From Dehalococcoidia bacterium (GTDB lineage Bacteria > Chloroflexota > Dehalococcoidia > SM23-28-2), in NCBI GenBank assembly GCA_030615765.1, contig JAUWYP010000008.1:1-64000 (forward strand): 64,000 bases of DNA. The letters run 5' to 3'. A model generated the notes under the pieces. That model made no database searches. It was given only the letters and a program-made list of their open reading frames with translations, and was not told where the DNA came from. Made by a program: the position numbers and the translations under genes. This document shows, in pieces, positions 61,759 to 64,000 of the stretch. The first letter of the stretch is position 1, and each line of letters starts with the position of its first letter.

Positions 61759-63099
61759 TTGGTAAAGGAAAGCCTTCTCCACAACCTGCTGGAGTCCGCC
61801 CTGGACAGTCAGCGCGTCTTCCCGCGCGAGGAAGCAGCCGGCTACGCCGTAGACGGCATCATCCCTCAGGTCGCCGTCCTACCGGTGACGGTAGAAGAGG
61901 TGGCGGAGGTGATGCGCCTGGCCAGCCGAGAAGATGCAGCGGTCATCCCCTGGGGCGGCGGCACGGCCATCAGCCTGGGCAACACCCCCCGCCGCTACGA
62001 CATCGCCCTCTGCCTCTCCCGCCTGAACCAGGTCGTAGAGCACGAGCCCGCTGACCTCACGGTCACCATCCAGGCTGGAAAGAGCCTGGCCGATCTCCAG
62101 CGCCACCTGGCCGAGAGCGGCCAGTTCCTTGCCCTCGACCCGTCATCGGGGCAGGAGGCCACCATCGGCGGCATACTGGCCGTCAACGCCTCCGGCCCCT
62201 CTCGCCACGCCTACGGCACCGCCCGCGACCTGATCCTGGGGATGCGCGCCGTCCAGGCCGACGGCCGCATCATCAAGGCCGGCGGCCGGGTGGTGAAGAA
62301 CGTGGCCGGCTACGACCTCAGTCGCCTGATCATCGGCTCCCTGGGCAGCCTCGGCGTCATCGTCGAGGCCTGCTTCAGGCTGGCCCCCTTGCCCAGAGCC
62401 GGGAGGACAGCGGTCGTCTCCCTTCCCTCGGCCCGGGAGGCCTGGCGGTTCGTCGCCCAGACGGCCAACCTCAGCCTGCGCGCCGTGGAGCTGCTCAACG
62501 CCGCGGCAGTCAGGCAGACCGCCATCCTGGGCGAGCCGACGAAAGATGGCTACGCTCTGGTGCTGGCCGCGGCCGGCGAGCCCGCGGCGGTGGAGCACTC
62601 CCTCAAGGAAATAAGCGAACTCTCCCGTCGGGCGGCCGCCGCCTCCTTCGCGGAAGTAGATGAGGCCGACCAAGACCGGCTCTGGCAAGCCATCGCCGGC
62701 CTCGCCCGACCCTCACCCAGCGACGCCAGCCTGGTCTGCAAGGCGGCCCTCCTGCCCTCCCAGGTGCCCACCCTCAGCGAGCAGCTAGAGACGACGGGTC
62801 GGGAGCTGGGCCTGCAGCCGCTGCTGGTCTCCCATCTGACGGCAGGCATCGTCTACAGCGCCTGGCCCCTTCCCCAGGACGATGACGCCCAACGGGCGCT
62901 CGACCTGGCGGCTACCCTTCGCCAGTCCGTCGCCCGCCTCGGCGGCAGCTTGGTGGTGGAGGCCTGCCCCCTGCCCCTCAAGGAGAAGATCGATGTCTGG
63001 GGCGAGCCCGCCGGCGACTTCCCCCTCATGCAGCGGATCAAGGAGCAGTTCGACCCTCAGGGCATCCTCAGCCCCGGTCGCTTCCTGGGGAGGCTATGA
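61759..63099 (+). CDS. glcE: Glycolate oxidase FAD-binding subunit GlcE
   Basis: 446 aa, TTG start. Shorter PCMH domain with IPWGGGTAISLGNTPRR, GGILAVNASGPSRHAYGTARDLILG and GGRVVKNVAGYDLSRLIIGSLG, the GlcE pattern, ending FDPQGILSPGRFLGRL. It partners GlcD and GlcF in the membrane-associated oxidase. Its stop overlaps the GlcF start as ATGA. GGAAAAGG is the only upstream ribosome site. Confidence 0.9.
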   Translation: MVKESLLHNLLESALDSQRVFPREEAAGYAVDGIIPQVAVLPVTVEEVAEVMRLASREDAAVIPWGGGTAISLGNTPRRYDIALCLSRLNQVVEHEPADLTVTIQAGKSLADLQRHLAESGQFLALDPSSGQEATIGGILAVNASGPSRHAYGTARDLILGMRAVQADGRIIKAGGRVVKNVAGYDLSRLIIGSLGSLGVIVEACFRLAPLPRAGRTAVVSLPSAREAWRFVAQTANLSLRAVELLNAAAVRQTAILGEPTKDGYALVLAAAGEPAAVEHSLKEISELSRRAAAASFAEVDEADQDRLWQAIAGLARPSPSDASLVCKAALLPSQVPTLSEQLETTGRELGLQPLLVSHLTAGIVYSAWPLPQDDDAQRALDLAATLRQSVARLGGSLVVEACPLPLKEKIDVWGEPAGDFPLMQRIKEQFDPQGILSPGRFLGRL

Positions 63100-64000
63100 G
63101 CAGCATGAGCGAACGGAAGGCCACGGCTGCCCCAGGGGCCTTTACCGGCCCTGACGCCCCCGCCCTTCAGGACATCCTGCGCTGTGTTCACTGCGGCCTC
63201 TGCCTCAACCACTGCCCCACCTACGTCGAGCTAGGCCTAGAGACGGAGTCGCCCCGCGGCAGGCTCTACCTCATGCGCGCGGTGAGTCAGGGGCGTATCC
63301 CCGTCAGCGAGAACGTCGTCCGCCACCTCGACCTTTGCCTGCAGTGCCGCAACTGCCAGGACGTCTGCCCTTCCGGTGTCCGCTACGGCCAGATCATGGA
63401 ACAAGCCAGGGCCGAGATCCTGCGCGACGGCCGCCGAGCCCCCGCATCCTGGCGGGCCAGCCGCTTCGTCCTGCGACGCTTCTTCTCTCACCCCGAGCGG
63501 CTTCGCTACCTGATGACCGCCCTCGGCCTGTACCAGCGTTCCGGCTTTCAGGGCCTGCTGCGGCGCTCCCGTCTTCTGAACCTCCTGCCCGGCCCCTGGC
63601 GGAACCTGGAGCAGCTGGTGCCCCGCGTCTCGGCCCGCCCCTTCGTTGCTCGAGGCGTCGTCGGCAGCCCTGCGGATGACCCGCCCAGGTTCAGGGTAGC
63701 CCTCCTATCCGGCTGCATGATGCCCTATGTCTTCGCCAACGTGCACGAGGCCACCGTCCGCTTGCTGGTGCGCCACGGCTGCAAGGTGGTAGTGCCGCCG
63801 GAGCAGGTCTGCTGCGGCGCCCTCCACCTCCACGCCGGCGACCGCGAGGAAGCCAAACGGCTCGCCCGCCGCAACATCGATGTCTTCCTGGCCGAGGACG
63901 TCGATGCCATCATCGTCAACGTGGCCGGCTGCGGCGCGGCCATGAAGGAATACGGCGAGCTACTGAAGGACGATCCTCCCTACGCCGAGAAGGCCAGTCG
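63096..64000 (+). CDS. glcF: Glycolate oxidase iron-sulfur subunit GlcF (3' end outside window)
   Basis: 301 codons to the right edge, absent from the ORF track. Two ferredoxin motifs, CVHCGLCLNHCP and CLQCRNCQDVCP, then the first CCG domain (LLSGCMMPYVFANVHEATV, EQVCCGALHLHAGD). This is GlcF/LutA-type. ATG at 63096 overlaps the glcE stop (ATGA) with GGGGAGG upstream, so translation is coupled. The second CCG domain should follow outside the window. Confidence 0.9.
   Translation, partial: MSSMSERKATAAPGAFTGPDAPALQDILRCVHCGLCLNHCPTYVELGLETESPRGRLYLMRAVSQGRIPVSENVVRHLDLCLQCRNCQDVCPSGVRYGQIMEQARAEILRDGRRAPASWRASRFVLRRFFSHPERLRYLMTALGLYQRSGFQGLLRRSRLLNLLPGPWRNLEQLVPRVSARPFVARGVVGSPADDPPRFRVALLSGCMMPYVFANVHEATVRLLVRHGCKVVVPPEQVCCGALHLHAGDREEAKRLARRNIDVFLAEDVDAIIVNVAGCGAAMKEYGELLKDDPPYAEKAS

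Overview
The window reads as a chromosomal segment of a GC-rich bacterium. The gene mix is what I would expect from an uncultured Chloroflexota, probably Dehalococcoidia-like: a zinc-ribbon/kinase/AAA/cyclase fusion, a selenocysteine formate dehydrogenase, CaiB-type CoA transferases, amidases, FAD-linked oxidases, a tungsten aldehyde oxidoreductase and FtsX-type ABC exporters. The taxonomic call is inference from content; there is no rRNA or tRNA gene here. I see no insertion sequence, prophage, CRISPR array or tRNA.

Layout. 1-9.2 kb (minus): a signalling fusion protein cut by the left edge, then a very large secreted penicillin-acylase-family hydrolase with calcium-binding repeats and a dockerin-like tail. 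The hydrolase gene is bracketed by two copies of a 44-nt direct repeat; the distal copy lies in a histidine-kinase remnant. 9.3-20.9 kb (minus): a formate dehydrogenase and selenium locus. It runs fdhA (in-frame UGA read as selenocysteine, with a SECIS-like hairpin), fdhB, an NrfD-like subunit, fdhE and mobA, then a 10-codon leader ORF followed by palindromes, then yedE, a Se/S-carrier-like DUF3343 protein, a ribokinase-fold kinase and a TusA/YedF-like protein, joined in part by ATGA overlaps. An alkylsulfatase-like hydrolase follows. 21.3-34.8 kb: accessory metabolism (amidase, GMC oxidoreductase, CoA-binding synthetase, MBL hydrolase, ABC exporter, nitronate-monooxygenase-like enzyme, beta-hydroxyacid dehydrogenase, SDR, EamA protein).

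34.8-39.1 kb (plus): a tight operon of an alkyl-DHAP-synthase-like flavoenzyme, a GlpD-type glycerol-3-phosphate dehydrogenase and a YegS-type lipid kinase, which together suggest ether-lipid synthesis. 39.3-46 kb: QueG-like Fe-S protein, lone HNH protein, two CoA transferases, HAD phosphatase, membrane M28 peptidase. 46.0-49.2 kb: a second selenoprotein, a GrdB-family protein that the ORF track splits at an in-frame UGA, divergent from an aldehyde ferredoxin oxidoreductase and a MoaD-like protein whose GG motif carries two extra residues. 49.2-57.6 kb: VOC protein, second amidase, second ABC exporter, DUF4389 protein, FG-GAP lipoprotein. 57.6-64 kb: AmmeMemoRadiSam radical SAM enzyme, glycerol kinase and glycolate oxidase GlcDEF, cut by the right edge.

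How it fits together. The selenium genes should supply the two selenoproteins in this window; selA, selB, selC and selD must lie elsewhere if the UGA reading is right. Formate dehydrogenase, AOR and their cofactor genes (mobA, fdhE, the MoaD-like gene) indicate anaerobic or microaerobic redox metabolism using Mo or W enzymes. GlpK, GlpD, the AGPS-like enzyme and the lipid kinase all act on glycerol phosphates. Several intergenic regions carry TTGACA-type -35 boxes with a 16-18 nt spacer and a loosely TATAAT-like -10, which helped decide start codons.
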